Assembly: GCA_003556835.1 (NCBI GenBank)
Contig: PWQG01000440.1
Location: forward strand, 1-7,486
DNA length: 7,486 bases
Direction of reading: 5' to 3'
Origin: Gammaproteobacteria bacterium
Lineage (GTDB): Bacteria > Pseudomonadota > Gammaproteobacteria > Pseudomonadales > Pseudohongiellaceae
Shown in pieces: positions 1 through 6,694 of this stretch (positions are counted from its first letter, which is position 1; each line of letters opens with the position of its first letter). Below the pieces are notes generated by a model. It was not told the origin of the DNA, searched no databases, and saw only the letters and a list, made by a program, of their open reading frames with translations. The position numbers and the translations under genes were made by a program.

Positions 1-70
1 GGGCCATGTGGCACAGATATTGCTTTTGGAAACCACAACCGGTATCCCGGACACTTTCTTTGTACTTATC

Positions 71-76
71 AAGGAG
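71..76 (+). promoter_or_regulatory. Ribosome binding site fixing the barrel protein start
   Basis: AAGGAG lies six bases upstream of the ATG at 83. It is the strongest Shine-Dalgarno match near this gene and supports ATG 83 over the in-frame GTG at position 8, which would place 25 extra residues before the signal peptide. Confidence 0.7.
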
Positions 77-82
77 TCCCAT

Positions 83-562
83 ATGCACGACAAGAAGACA
101 TTGACCCTGCTTATCCTCACCGTGTTGACACTGCTGTTACCCGGAGTGGTCACCGCACAGACGGCGGGAGGCTCAGGCAATACCTTCGGGGTGTTCGCCG
201 GGGTGACCGATTTCGACCGGGGCGGCACCAATCCGACACTGGGGCTGGAACTGGACCACGATCTGGACGGTCCCTGGAGCGTGGGTGGTGTGGTCGAATA
301 CAGCTCCAGCGGCTACCGCGGAAGCAACTCGACCCTGCTGCTCGGCACACTCAACTATCGTCCACCCGAGACACCACGTCTCAAGTTCACCGGTGGTACC
401 GGAGTGGAGTTCAACCGCTATGGTGACGATATCCGCCTGCGGCTCGGCATCGGTTATGATGTAGTCACCGGCCCCGTCACGCTGACTCCCCGCTTCGCCT
501 TCGACTTCGGCAACAGCCGGGAGAACCTGGTGCTGGGGGCAACCGCCTACTTCCGCTTCTGA
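83..562 (+). CDS. Small secreted outer-membrane beta-barrel-like protein, function unknown
   Basis: The 159-residue protein begins with a short basic N-terminus (HDKK) and a hydrophobic run at about residues 7-24. A likely signal peptidase I site follows VTA, giving a mature protein from about Gln26. The mature part shows about eight alternating amphipathic strands separated by Gly/Asp/Asn turns, near residues 34-44, 51-61, 65-78, 83-93, 99-111, 117-128, 132-142 and 148-159. It ends in YFRF, and a terminal Phe is typical of the BAM-recognised beta-signal. This fits an 8-stranded outer-membrane barrel of OmpX/OmpW size, but I recognise no specific family and see no catalytic motif. ATG 83 is chosen over an upstream in-frame GTG at 8 because AAGGAG lies six bases before it and the signal peptide then starts at residue 1. 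It stands alone, convergent with mnmH. A periplasmic beta-rich protein is the alternative. Confidence 0.75.
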   Translation: MHDKKTLTLLILTVLTLLLPGVVTAQTAGGSGNTFGVFAGVTDFDRGGTNPTLGLELDHDLDGPWSVGGVVEYSSSGYRGSNSTLLLGTLNYRPPETPRLKFTGGTGVEFNRYGDDIRLRLGIGYDVVTGPVTLTPRFAFDFGNSRENLVLGATAYFRF

Positions 563-575
563 GCACAGGGACCGG

Positions 576-646
576 CGGGGCTGCGGCGATGGCGCCAGGT
601 TTCCATTAGAGAGGCTTGAAACGCCCGAGCGTCAGCCGCAGTCCCG
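576..646. other. Imperfect inverted repeat in the convergent gap (possible stem or terminator)
   Basis: The arms are CGGGGCTGCGGC (576-587) and GCCGCAGTCCCG (635-646), complementary at 11 of 12 positions. In a plus-strand transcript the twelfth position is a G-U pair, so the 12-base stem would be continuous. The second arm is made of the last codons of mnmH (Arg-Asp-Cys-Gly). Inside the 47-base loop there is a smaller pairing, GTTTC (599-603) with GAAAC (618-622). No T-tract follows on either strand, so this is not a classical intrinsic terminator. Its position between two convergent genes makes a transcript-end role plausible but unproven. Nothing else is visible in this gap. Confidence 0.35.
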
Positions 647-1732
647 TTCGATGAATGCCTGCACTTCCTCACGTGTACCACGGAAGCGGATACGATCAGC
701 CTGTCGCGCCATCTGATACTCGTACATGGGGTCGTAGTAATTCTCCAGCAACTCCCGGATCCACTCCCGATGCAGCTCCGCCTGACCGTCAAGCTGCTCC
801 CGCAAAGCACGATCCATGATCTGTCCGATGTACTCAAAGCGCTCGCCACCCAGGCGTCGCCTGATCCGGTACAGCGAATCCCGCAAATCCTGTGAAAATG
901 CGGCAAAACCTTCCGCGTCTCCATGCACTGCCTGCCACTCCCACAGCTTGTCCAGAATATACTTGCGCCAGGTGTGATCCACCCGCGACGCCAGGCTCTC
1001 CTCGACCACCAACAGTGGCGCCGATTGCATGCGCTGGCGCAGACTCAATGGCAGGGCGCAGCGACCGATGAGCCGGCTCTCGTCTTCCAGCAGGATCGGT
1101 CGACCCGGGCGGCGATGCTGGCGCTTGAGCAATGCAATGGCCAGAGCGTTCTCGAAGTCTATCTGTGACGGCTGTCCCCCCACCCGGCGGCCAAAGGCAC
1201 TGCCCCGGTGATGAGCCAATGCTTCCAGATCAATCGCGCCAGGATGCTGTTCCAGCAATACCGTCTTGGCCGCTCCGGTGTGACCGGCAACCACCAGAAT
1301 CTCCGCTGCCGCCGTGACCGATTCTGTGGCATCGATGAGGAAACGGCGCATCGACTTGTAGCCACCAATGACTCGAGGATAGTCACAACCGGCGTCGCGC
1401 AGCCATTGCTGACAGATCTGCGAGCGCATACCACCACGGAAACAGTACAGGTAGCCATCCGGATGCTCACGGCAGAAATCGAGCCAGGCTTCAATGCGCT
1501 GCTGCTTCGTCTGCCCGCTGACCAGGTCATGACCCAGCTCGATGGCGGCAGCCTGGCCTTGCTCCTTGTAGCAGATGCCCACCTGCTCGCGCTCGTGGTC
1601 GGTCATCAGCGGTCGATTGACAGCCATCGGAAATGCACCCCGGGCGAACTCCACCGGAGCCCGTGTATCCATCAGTGGCACATCGTCCAGAAAGAGCTGG
1701 AGATAATCCCGGGTATCGTCTGCTTGTGTCAT
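632..1732 (-). CDS. mnmH: tRNA 2-selenouridine synthase
   Basis: MnmH (SelU/YbbB) replaces sulfur by selenium at wobble 2-thiouridine in tRNAs for Lys, Glu and Gln, using selenophosphate and passing through a geranylated intermediate. The 366-residue length is close to E. coli (364). An N-terminal rhodanese domain (about residues 10-130) carries Cys97 in YCFRGGMRSQ and Gly67, both at the E. coli positions known to matter for activity. A P-loop NTPase-like part follows: GHTGAAKT at 150-157, then DLEALAHHRGSAFGR at 168-182 and LEDESRLIG at 215-223, all family hallmarks. The Walker A has Ala where the canonical Gly sits (GxxxxGKT). ATG 1732 is chosen because it gives the usual N-terminus and lies 11 bases after the selD stop; a longer in-frame start at 1831 would overlap selD. 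The upstream GAAG is a weak ribosome binding site. The gene is cotranscribed with selD, its selenium donor. Confidence 0.95.
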   Translation of the reverse strand: MTQADDTRDYLQLFLDDVPLMDTRAPVEFARGAFPMAVNRPLMTDHEREQVGICYKEQGQAAAIELGHDLVSGQTKQQRIEAWLDFCREHPDGYLYCFRGGMRSQICQQWLRDAGCDYPRVIGGYKSMRRFLIDATESVTAAAEILVVAGHTGAAKTVLLEQHPGAIDLEALAHHRGSAFGRRVGGQPSQIDFENALAIALLKRQHRRPGRPILLEDESRLIGRCALPLSLRQRMQSAPLLVVEESLASRVDHTWRKYILDKLWEWQAVHGDAEGFAAFSQDLRDSLYRIRRRLGGERFEYIGQIMDRALREQLDGQAELHREWIRELLENYYDPMYEYQMARQADRIRFRGTREEVQAFIERDCG

Positions 1733-1743
1733 GCCCGGTTTCT

Positions 1744-2787
1744 TCAAGCCAGTCGGATGCGATACGGTGAGTCGCCAGGTGCGTGCAGACGACCCAGCGG
1801 CGCGGCGTTGATGCCAGCCTGCTGCAGGCATTGTTCAACCTCGCTGCTGGCGGCCGGATCCACCGCCAGCAGCAGTCCGCCACTGGTCTGGGGATCACAG
1901 AGAACGGCTTTCTGCCCATCGTCCAGGGACACTATTCGATCGCCATAACTGGCGTGATTGCGCAGCGTGCCACCAGGCACACATCCCTGGCGAATATACT
2001 CCGGTACGACCTCGAGCACTGGAACCCTGTCCATCTCCAGCTCGGCAACCAGCCCACTGCCCTCGCACAGCTCCAGCAGATGCCCCAGCAAGCCAAAGCC
2101 AGTGACATCCGTGATGGCGTGCACGCCAGGCATGGGCGCCAGATCCAGGGCGACGCTATTGAGCTGGCACATCAGATCACGGGCGAGAAAGCGGTGTTCG
2201 GGGGCAAGCTTTTTCTGCTTTTGTGCCGTGGTAAGCACACCCACGCCAAGGGGTTTGGTCAGATATAGCAGGTCACCGTCCCGGGCCTTGTTGTTCTGTT
2301 TCAGATGTTCCCTGGCCACCTGCCCGGTCACGGCCAGGCCGAATATCGGCTCCGTCGCGTCAATCGAGTGACCGCCAGCCAGGATGAAACCGGCATCAGC
2401 GCAGGCCTGTCGGCCGCCATCGACCACCTCCCCGGCCATCTCCGGTGGCAGACGGTCGACCGGCCAGCCCAGTATGGCAACAGCCATGATCGGGCGCCCG
2501 CCCATGGCGTAGATGTCGCTGATGGCATTGGTGGCCGCAATCCGGCCGAAGTCGAAGGGATCATCCGCTATGGGCATGAAGAAATCGGTGGTGCTGAGAA
2601 TGACCTGCCCATTGCCCAGGTCATAGGCCGCGGCGTCATCGCGACTGCAATTGCCGACCAGCAGCTTGGGATCCGGTGCAAACACGCGGCTGCTGTCCAG
2701 AATACGATCCAGGACGGACGGCGATATCTTGCAACCGCATCCGGCACCATGGCTGTATTCGGTCAATTTGATGGTCGTTTCGTTCAT
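1744..2787 (-). CDS. selD: Selenide, water dikinase (selenophosphate synthetase)
   Basis: SelD makes selenophosphate from selenide and ATP, releasing AMP and phosphate. The product feeds tRNA selenation by the neighbouring MnmH and, where present, selenocysteine synthesis. Read from ATG 2787 the protein has 347 residues, the E. coli length, and key residues keep E. coli numbering: Cys17 and Lys20 in HGAGCGCK, and metal-binding Asp51, Asp68, Asp91 and Asp227 (in ITDVTGFGLLGH). Other family motifs are AGGHSIDATEP (137-147), TKPLGVGVLTT (177-187) and CDPQTSGG (297-304). The active residue is Cys encoded by a normal codon, so no UGA recoding is needed. An in-frame GTG at 2796 would add three residues (SCM after the initiator). 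Neither start has a strong ribosome binding site, so the choice rests on family length. It is the first gene of a two-gene operon and divergent from gmk. No selA, selB or selC is visible, so selenoprotein synthesis cannot be inferred. Confidence 0.97.
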   Translation of the reverse strand: MNETTIKLTEYSHGAGCGCKISPSVLDRILDSSRVFAPDPKLLVGNCSRDDAAAYDLGNGQVILSTTDFFMPIADDPFDFGRIAATNAISDIYAMGGRPIMAVAILGWPVDRLPPEMAGEVVDGGRQACADAGFILAGGHSIDATEPIFGLAVTGQVAREHLKQNNKARDGDLLYLTKPLGVGVLTTAQKQKKLAPEHRFLARDLMCQLNSVALDLAPMPGVHAITDVTGFGLLGHLLELCEGSGLVAELEMDRVPVLEVVPEYIRQGCVPGGTLRNHASYGDRIVSLDDGQKAVLCDPQTSGGLLLAVDPAASSEVEQCLQQAGINAAPLGRLHAPGDSPYRIRLA

Positions 2788-2979
2788 ACAGGACACTTTA
2801 CCAGAAAACGCGAAGAACCGGTCACGGACACGCTCCGCTGCACCAGGCCATGACGTTCAAGGGCCCCGGGGCTGCGGGCACAGCAAGCCATCCGGCTGGT
2901 CGTCGCTACTTGCTCCGGGTATACTGCGCGGTCAATCCAGACCACTGCTTCGGGAAGAAAACAGAGGAATTCTCACGCC
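2788..2979. promoter_or_regulatory. Divergent intergenic region between selD and gmk
   Basis: This 192-base gap must hold the start signals of both the leftward selD-mnmH operon and the rightward gmk cluster. On the plus strand it carries a good -10-like TATACT (2920-2925). On the minus strand I find no convincing -10/-35 pair for selD. It contains a short GC palindrome, GCCCCGGGGC (2863-2872), of doubtful meaning. No small gene or recognisable riboswitch is visible. Confidence 0.5.
2897..2925 (+). promoter_or_regulatory. Candidate sigma-70 promoter for gmk
   Basis: TATACT at 2920-2925 matches the -10 consensus at five of six positions. With a 17-base spacer the -35 would be TGGTCG at 2897-2902, matching only three of six, so activation or a weak -35 is implied. 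Transcription would start near 2932 and give a leader of about 48 bases before the gmk ATG. Confidence 0.4.
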
Positions 2980-3600
2980 ATGGCCAAAGGTACACTCTAC
3001 ACCATCTCCGCACCCTCCGGAGCCGGCAAGACAAGCCTGGTCAACGCCCTGCTGGACAGCGGCGACGAGCGGATCTGTGTATCGGTCTCGCATACCACGC
3101 GCCCGCAACGGCCCGGTGAGCAGGACGGCGTCAATTATCATTTTGTCACCCGGGAAACCTTCCTCTCCCTGCGTGACGAGAACGATTTCCTGGAACATGC
3201 CGAGGTATTCGGCAACCTCTATGGCACCTCCCGCGCCTGGGTGGATCAGCAACTGGCCCGGGGCCGTGACGTGATCCTCGAGATCGACTGGCAGGGAGCG
3301 GCCCAGGTCCGCAGCCGGATCGAGAGCACCCGCAGTATCTTCATTCTGCCTCCCTCGCTGGAGACCCTGCAGGCACGACTCACTGGCCGGGGACAGGATG
3401 AGGAGGAGACCATCCGCCGCCGCATGCAACAGGCCCGTGACGAGATCTCTCATCATCAGGAAGCCGACTACCTGATCATCAATGAGGATTTTACCGCTGC
3501 ACTGGAGGACCTTCAGGCGGTTTTTCGCGCCACAAGGCTCGAACGCGACCGGCAATTGCACAATCAGGCCGGTTTGTTGGCCCGTCTGCTGAAAGAGTGA
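2980..3600 (+). CDS. gmk: Guanylate kinase
   Basis: Gmk phosphorylates GMP to GDP with ATP in the cytoplasm, an essential step in GTP and dGTP supply. It also provides GDP, an acceptor for ppGpp synthesis by the downstream SpoT. The protein has 206 residues (E. coli about 207). It shows the family P-loop APSGAGKT (11-18), the GMP-binding segment SHTTRPQRPGEQDGVNYHFV (37-56, with Arg41), FLEHAEVFGNLYGT (70-83, with Glu72 and Tyr81), the EIDWQGA segment (101-107) and the arginine-rich lid region RGQDEEETIRRRM (137-149). ATG 2980 puts MAKGTLYTISAPSG at the N-terminus as expected, with GAGGA at 2964-2968 as ribosome binding site at a slightly long spacing. It is the first gene of the gmk-rpoZ-spoT-ridA-recG block, 83 bases before rpoZ, and divergent from selD. 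Confidence 0.98.
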   Translation: MAKGTLYTISAPSGAGKTSLVNALLDSGDERICVSVSHTTRPQRPGEQDGVNYHFVTRETFLSLRDENDFLEHAEVFGNLYGTSRAWVDQQLARGRDVILEIDWQGAAQVRSRIESTRSIFILPPSLETLQARLTGRGQDEEETIRRRMQQARDEISHHQEADYLIINEDFTAALEDLQAVFRATRLERDRQLHNQAGLLARLLKE

Positions 3601-3683
3601 ATCGCTTTATCCGCTCTGATTCAGTAGAATAGTAATTGTAAGAAACCCGATTTCCCACTTTCAATGCCCACAGGTATAGCAAC
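3601..3683 (+). promoter_or_regulatory. AT-richer gmk-rpoZ spacer with weak promoter candidates
   Basis: This 83-base gap is visibly richer in A and T than the genes around it. Two weak promoter readings exist: TAGAAT (3625-3630) as a -10 with a poor -35, or TTGTAA (3637-3642) with TTCAAT (3660-3665) at a 17-base spacing, which would start transcription about 12 bases before rpoZ. A six-base inverted repeat, TGAATC (3598-3603) and GATTCA (3618-3623), overlaps the gmk stop codon but has no T-tract. An internal rpoZ-spoT promoter is plausible, not shown. The ribosome binding site of rpoZ here is weak (CAGG at 3671-3674). Confidence 0.3.
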
Positions 3684-4025
3684 ATGGCTCGAATTACCGT
3701 TGAGGATTGCCTCGAAAAAGTCGACAACCGTTTCGAACTGGTCATGATAGCCAGAAAGCGGGCGCGTCAACTGCAATCCGGCAGCAAGGAACCCCTGGTA
3801 CCCGAGGACAACGACAAGCCTACGGTCATCGCACTGCGCGAAATCGCCGAAGGCCTGGTGGATTCCAGCATCCTGATTGAGCGTCCGGCGCCGACACGCA
3901 CGGTTCCCGAAGCCGATCTGAGCGCGACCGCGGCGATGATGGGCGCCATCGTTTCCGAGGACGATGCTGCAACCGAGGAGAAAGTCACACCCGATGCCAA
4001 TGAGATCGAGCAGGACGACGAGTAA
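3684..4025 (+). CDS. rpoZ: DNA-directed RNA polymerase omega subunit
   Basis: Omega binds beta-prime and helps assemble and stabilise RNA polymerase. In E. coli it also contributes, with beta-prime, to a ppGpp site, which fits its place next to spoT. The N-terminus MARITVEDCLEKVDNRFELV and the core LVPEDNDKPTVIALREIAEGL (38-58) are unmistakable family segments. The protein has 113 residues against 91 in E. coli. The excess is a C-terminal tail from about residue 71, rich in Ala, Asp and Glu and ending EIEQDDE. Strong acidity and lack of hydrophobic pattern suggest a disordered tail. The start at ATG 3684 gives the canonical MARITVEDC. The stop lies 21 bases before spoT, consistent with cotranscription. 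Confidence 0.97.
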   Translation: MARITVEDCLEKVDNRFELVMIARKRARQLQSGSKEPLVPEDNDKPTVIALREIAEGLVDSSILIERPAPTRTVPEADLSATAAMMGAIVSEDDAATEEKVTPDANEIEQDDE

Positions 4026-4046
4026 ACGACCGGAGAGTGAGGGTCC

Positions 4047-6281
4047 GTGAACGCAGTAGCTGCCGCAAGCATTGATTCACTGGCCACCGACCTGTCGGAA
4101 TACCTGGGAGAGGATCAGGTCAATCTGGTCCGCCGGGCGTATTTTTACGCCGAGCAAGCACATGACGGGCAGTTCCGCCGCAGCGGTGAGCCCTATGTGA
4201 CCCACCCCCTTGCCGTAGCCGGCATTCTCAAGGAAATGCACATGGACCATCAGAGCCTGATGGCCGCCATGCTGCATGACGTGATCGAAGATACCGGCAT
4301 CAGCAAGACCGCCGTGAAAAACCAGTTCGGCGCCAGTGTCGCCGAGATGGTCGACGGGGTCAGCAAGCTCAACAAGATCAGCTTCAATAGCGCCGCCGAA
4401 GCGCAGGCTGAGAACTTCCAGAAAATGGCCCTGGCCATGGCTCGCGACATCCGGGTCATTCTCGTCAAACTGGCCGACCGACTGCACAATATGCGCACCC
4501 TGGACGCGCTCAGTCCGGACAAACGCCGCCGCATCGCCCGCGAAACCCTGGACATATACGCCCCGATCGCCAATCGCCTTGGCATGAACTCGGTGCGTGT
4601 TGAATTTGAAGACCTCGGTTTTGCCGCCCTGTATCCGATGCGAGCCGAACGCATTGAGGCTGCAGTGCGCGCCAGTCGCGGCAATCGCAAGGAAATCCTC
4701 TCCAAAATCCAGCATGCCATCGAAGCCTGCCTGGACCGGGAAAGCCTGCCCGGACGGACGCTGGGAAGAGAAAAACATCTTTACAGCATTTACGAGAAGA
4801 TGCGCACAAAACGCAAAAGTTTCTCGGAGATCATGGACGTTTATGCCTTTCGAATCGTGGTGGATTCTGTCGATTCCTGCTACCGGGTGCTGGGCGCCAT
4901 GCACAACCTGTTCAAACCCGTACCGGGACGATTCAAGGACTATATCGCCATCCCCAAGGCCAATGGCTACCAGTCCCTGCATACAACGCTGTTCGGCATG
5001 CATGGCGTTCCCATCGAGATCCAGATCCGTACCGAAGAGATGGAAGCCATGGCCAACAACGGCATTGCCGGCCACTGGCTCTACAAATCGGCCGACGACA
5101 GTCCGGGCCATGCTCATCAGAGAGCACGCCAATGGGTCAACGGCCTGCTGGAGATGCAGCAGAATGCGGGCAACTCCCTGGAATTCATTGAAAACGTCAA
5201 AATCGATCTGTTCCCGGACGAAATCTACGTGTTCACGCCCAACGGGCGCATTCTCGAATTGCCCGCCGGGTCCACCGCCGTGGATTTTGCCTACGCCGTG
5301 CACACCGACATCGGCAATTCCTGTGTCGCCTGCCGCATCAGTCGCCGCCTGGCTCCATTGAGCGAACCACTGGAGAGTGGCCAGACCGTGGAAATCATCA
5401 CTTCACCGGGCGCCCAGCCAAATCCGGCCTGGCTCAGTTTTGTGGTCACCGCAAAAGCGCGCAGCAATATCCGCCACGTACTCAAGAATCAGCGCCACTC
5501 CGAGTCCATTTCCCTGGGCAAGCGCCTGCTCAACAAGGTGCTGGCCGGTTACGGTACACACTTGGACAAGGTGGATGCCGAACAGGTGGAACAGGCCCTG
5601 GAAGAAATGCAGGTCGAAGAATTCAATGCCGTGCTGGAAGATATCGGTCTCGGCAATCGCATGGCATTCCGGGTTGCACGTCAATTGTTCCCGGACCTGA
5701 TAGGCGATGAGGAAGAGGATCGCGGGAGCCGCAGGAAGAAAGAGGATCGCCATGGTTCCATCGCCATCCGCGGCTCCGAGGGAATGGTGATTTCCTATGC
5801 CCGCTGCTGCCATCCCATTCCCGGCGACCCCATTGTCGGTCACATCAGCTCTGGCCGTGGCATGGTCATCCACACCGAGACCTGCAACAACATCGCCGAA
5901 ATCCGGCACAATCCGGAGAAGTGCATCACCGTGCGCTGGGATCCCGATGTTCAAGGTGAATTCAGTGTGGAAATCCGGGTGGAACTGGAAAACGCACGCG
6001 GCATCATCGCCACGCTCGCCAACACCATTACCGGCGAAGATGCCAATATCGAAAAGATCAGCACGGTGGAAAAGGATTCACGCTTCAGCATCGTCAACCT
6101 GCTGATCACCGTACACAACCGGATTCACCTGGCCCGCGTCATGAAACGCATCCGCCTTATCAAACCGGTGGAGAAAGTGACCCGGCTCAAGAGCCGCAAG
6201 GTGGTGAAACCCATCAAAAGCAGTGTGGCACCGGAATCGCTTCTGCGTGAACGCGATCGGCAGCAGAACAGGGATTCCTGA
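4047..6281 (+). CDS. spoT: Bifunctional (p)ppGpp synthetase/hydrolase SpoT
   Basis: This RelA/SpoT homologue makes and degrades the alarmone (p)ppGpp, controlling the stringent response. Domains in order are: the HD hydrolase (about 25-200), with His53, HDVIED (77-82) and Asp144 intact, so hydrolysis is expected; the synthetase (about 235-345), with GREKHLYSIY (240-249) and PGRFKDYIAIPKANGYQSLHT (293-313); TGS (about 387-447); a helical region; the conserved CC segment ARCCHPIPGDP (585-595); and a C-terminal ACT domain (about 637-711). Arg295-Phe-Lys-Asp298 is the RxKD signature of bifunctional SpoT/Rel enzymes, not the ExDD of RelA. The length is 744 residues against about 702 in E. coli. 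Extra material includes a highly charged linker (553-569) and a basic tail after 711. The start is GTG 4047, with GGAG (4032-4035) or GAGGG (4039-4043) upstream. The enzyme is cytoplasmic, and ridA follows 23 bases downstream. Confidence 0.98.
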   Translation: MNAVAAASIDSLATDLSEYLGEDQVNLVRRAYFYAEQAHDGQFRRSGEPYVTHPLAVAGILKEMHMDHQSLMAAMLHDVIEDTGISKTAVKNQFGASVAEMVDGVSKLNKISFNSAAEAQAENFQKMALAMARDIRVILVKLADRLHNMRTLDALSPDKRRRIARETLDIYAPIANRLGMNSVRVEFEDLGFAALYPMRAERIEAAVRASRGNRKEILSKIQHAIEACLDRESLPGRTLGREKHLYSIYEKMRTKRKSFSEIMDVYAFRIVVDSVDSCYRVLGAMHNLFKPVPGRFKDYIAIPKANGYQSLHTTLFGMHGVPIEIQIRTEEMEAMANNGIAGHWLYKSADDSPGHAHQRARQWVNGLLEMQQNAGNSLEFIENVKIDLFPDEIYVFTPNGRILELPAGSTAVDFAYAVHTDIGNSCVACRISRRLAPLSEPLESGQTVEIITSPGAQPNPAWLSFVVTAKARSNIRHVLKNQRHSESISLGKRLLNKVLAGYGTHLDKVDAEQVEQALEEMQVEEFNAVLEDIGLGNRMAFRVARQLFPDLIGDEEEDRGSRRKKEDRHGSIAIRGSEGMVISYARCCHPIPGDPIVGHISSGRGMVIHTETCNNIAEIRHNPEKCITVRWDPDVQGEFSVEIRVELENARGIIATLANTITGEDANIEKISTVEKDSRFSIVNLLITVHNRIHLARVMKRIRLIKPVEKVTRLKSRKVVKPIKSSVAPESLLRERDRQQNRDS

Positions 6282-6304
6282 GCCAATAGCCAAAAGGTCC
6301 GACG

Positions 6305-6694
6305 ATGAGTCAGAAAAAGAGTGTGCACAGCCCATCCGCCCCGGAAGCGATCGGCCCCTATTCCCAGGCCATCATCAGTGGCAACACGGTGTACCTCTCG
6401 GGCCAGATTCCACTGGTGCCCGAGACCATGAACCTGGCCGGTGAAGATATCGAGACACAGACGCGCCAGGTCTTCGCCAACCTGGCGGCTGTGGCCGAAG
6501 CCGCCGGTGGTTCGCTGGAAGACCTGCTGAAGATGAACATCTACCTGACCAATCTCGACCATTTTGCCATCGTCAACGACATCATGAGCGAGCTACTCAG
6601 CAAACCCTACCCGGCGCGCGCCACAGTCCAGGTATCGGCCCTGCCCAGGGGTGCCGGGATCGAAATCGACGGCATTCTGGCTTTACCTGTATAA
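6305..6694 (+). CDS. ridA: RidA-family enamine/imine deaminase
   Basis: RidA hydrolyses reactive enamine/imine intermediates such as 2-aminoacrylate, formed by PLP enzymes including threonine/serine dehydratase, to ketoacids and ammonia. It acts as a cytoplasmic trimer. The 129-residue protein matches the usual family length (about 128). It has the GPYSQA segment (17-22), the LSGQIPL strand (31-37) and the signature YPARATVQVSALPRGAGIEIDGI (102-124), with Arg105 and Glu120 at the catalytic positions of E. coli RidA. This indicates the true RidA subfamily and not an Rid paralogue lacking the arginine. AAAAGG (6292-6297) lies seven bases before ATG 6305. It sits between spoT (23-base gap) and recG (51-base gap), where E. 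coli has trmH. The subgroup substrate cannot be read from sequence alone. Confidence 0.95.
   Translation: MSQKKSVHSPSAPEAIGPYSQAIISGNTVYLSGQIPLVPETMNLAGEDIETQTRQVFANLAAVAEAAGGSLEDLLKMNIYLTNLDHFAIVNDIMSELLSKPYPARATVQVSALPRGAGIEIDGILALPV

Noticed and set aside
8..82. GTG at position 8 as the start of the barrel protein
   Set aside because: It would put 25 residues before the signal peptide. ATG 83 has AAGGAG at ideal spacing.
1..82. Promoter for the barrel protein (TTGCTT 20-25 with TATCCC 43-48)
   Set aside because: Only half of each hexamer matches consensus, and the upstream sequence is cut by the window edge, so no promoter can be supported.
1733..1831. Longer in-frame start of mnmH inside selD
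   Set aside because: The extra 33 residues overlap selD coding sequence and are absent from the family. ATG 1732 gives the expected N-terminus with Gly67 and Cys97 in register.
1208..1948. A 246-codon open frame on the plus strand, crossing the mnmH/selD junction
   Set aside because: It lies opposite two certain genes and spans the end of one and the start of the other, with no motif of its own.
2305..2853. A plus-strand open frame running from inside selD into the divergent gap
   Set aside because: Nearly all of it is antisense to selD, and the part in the gap has no ribosome binding site or recognisable sequence.
2863..2872. Perfect 10-base palindrome GCCCCGGGGC in the selD-gmk gap
   Set aside because: It is pure G/C in a GC-rich region, has no partner copy or T-tract, and is easily expected by chance.
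4077..5303. A 408-codon open frame on the minus strand, opposite spoT
   Set aside because: SpoT is certain here with all family motifs. The antisense frame gives a His/Gly/Val-rich sequence with no recognisable motif, typical of a GC-rich shadow frame.
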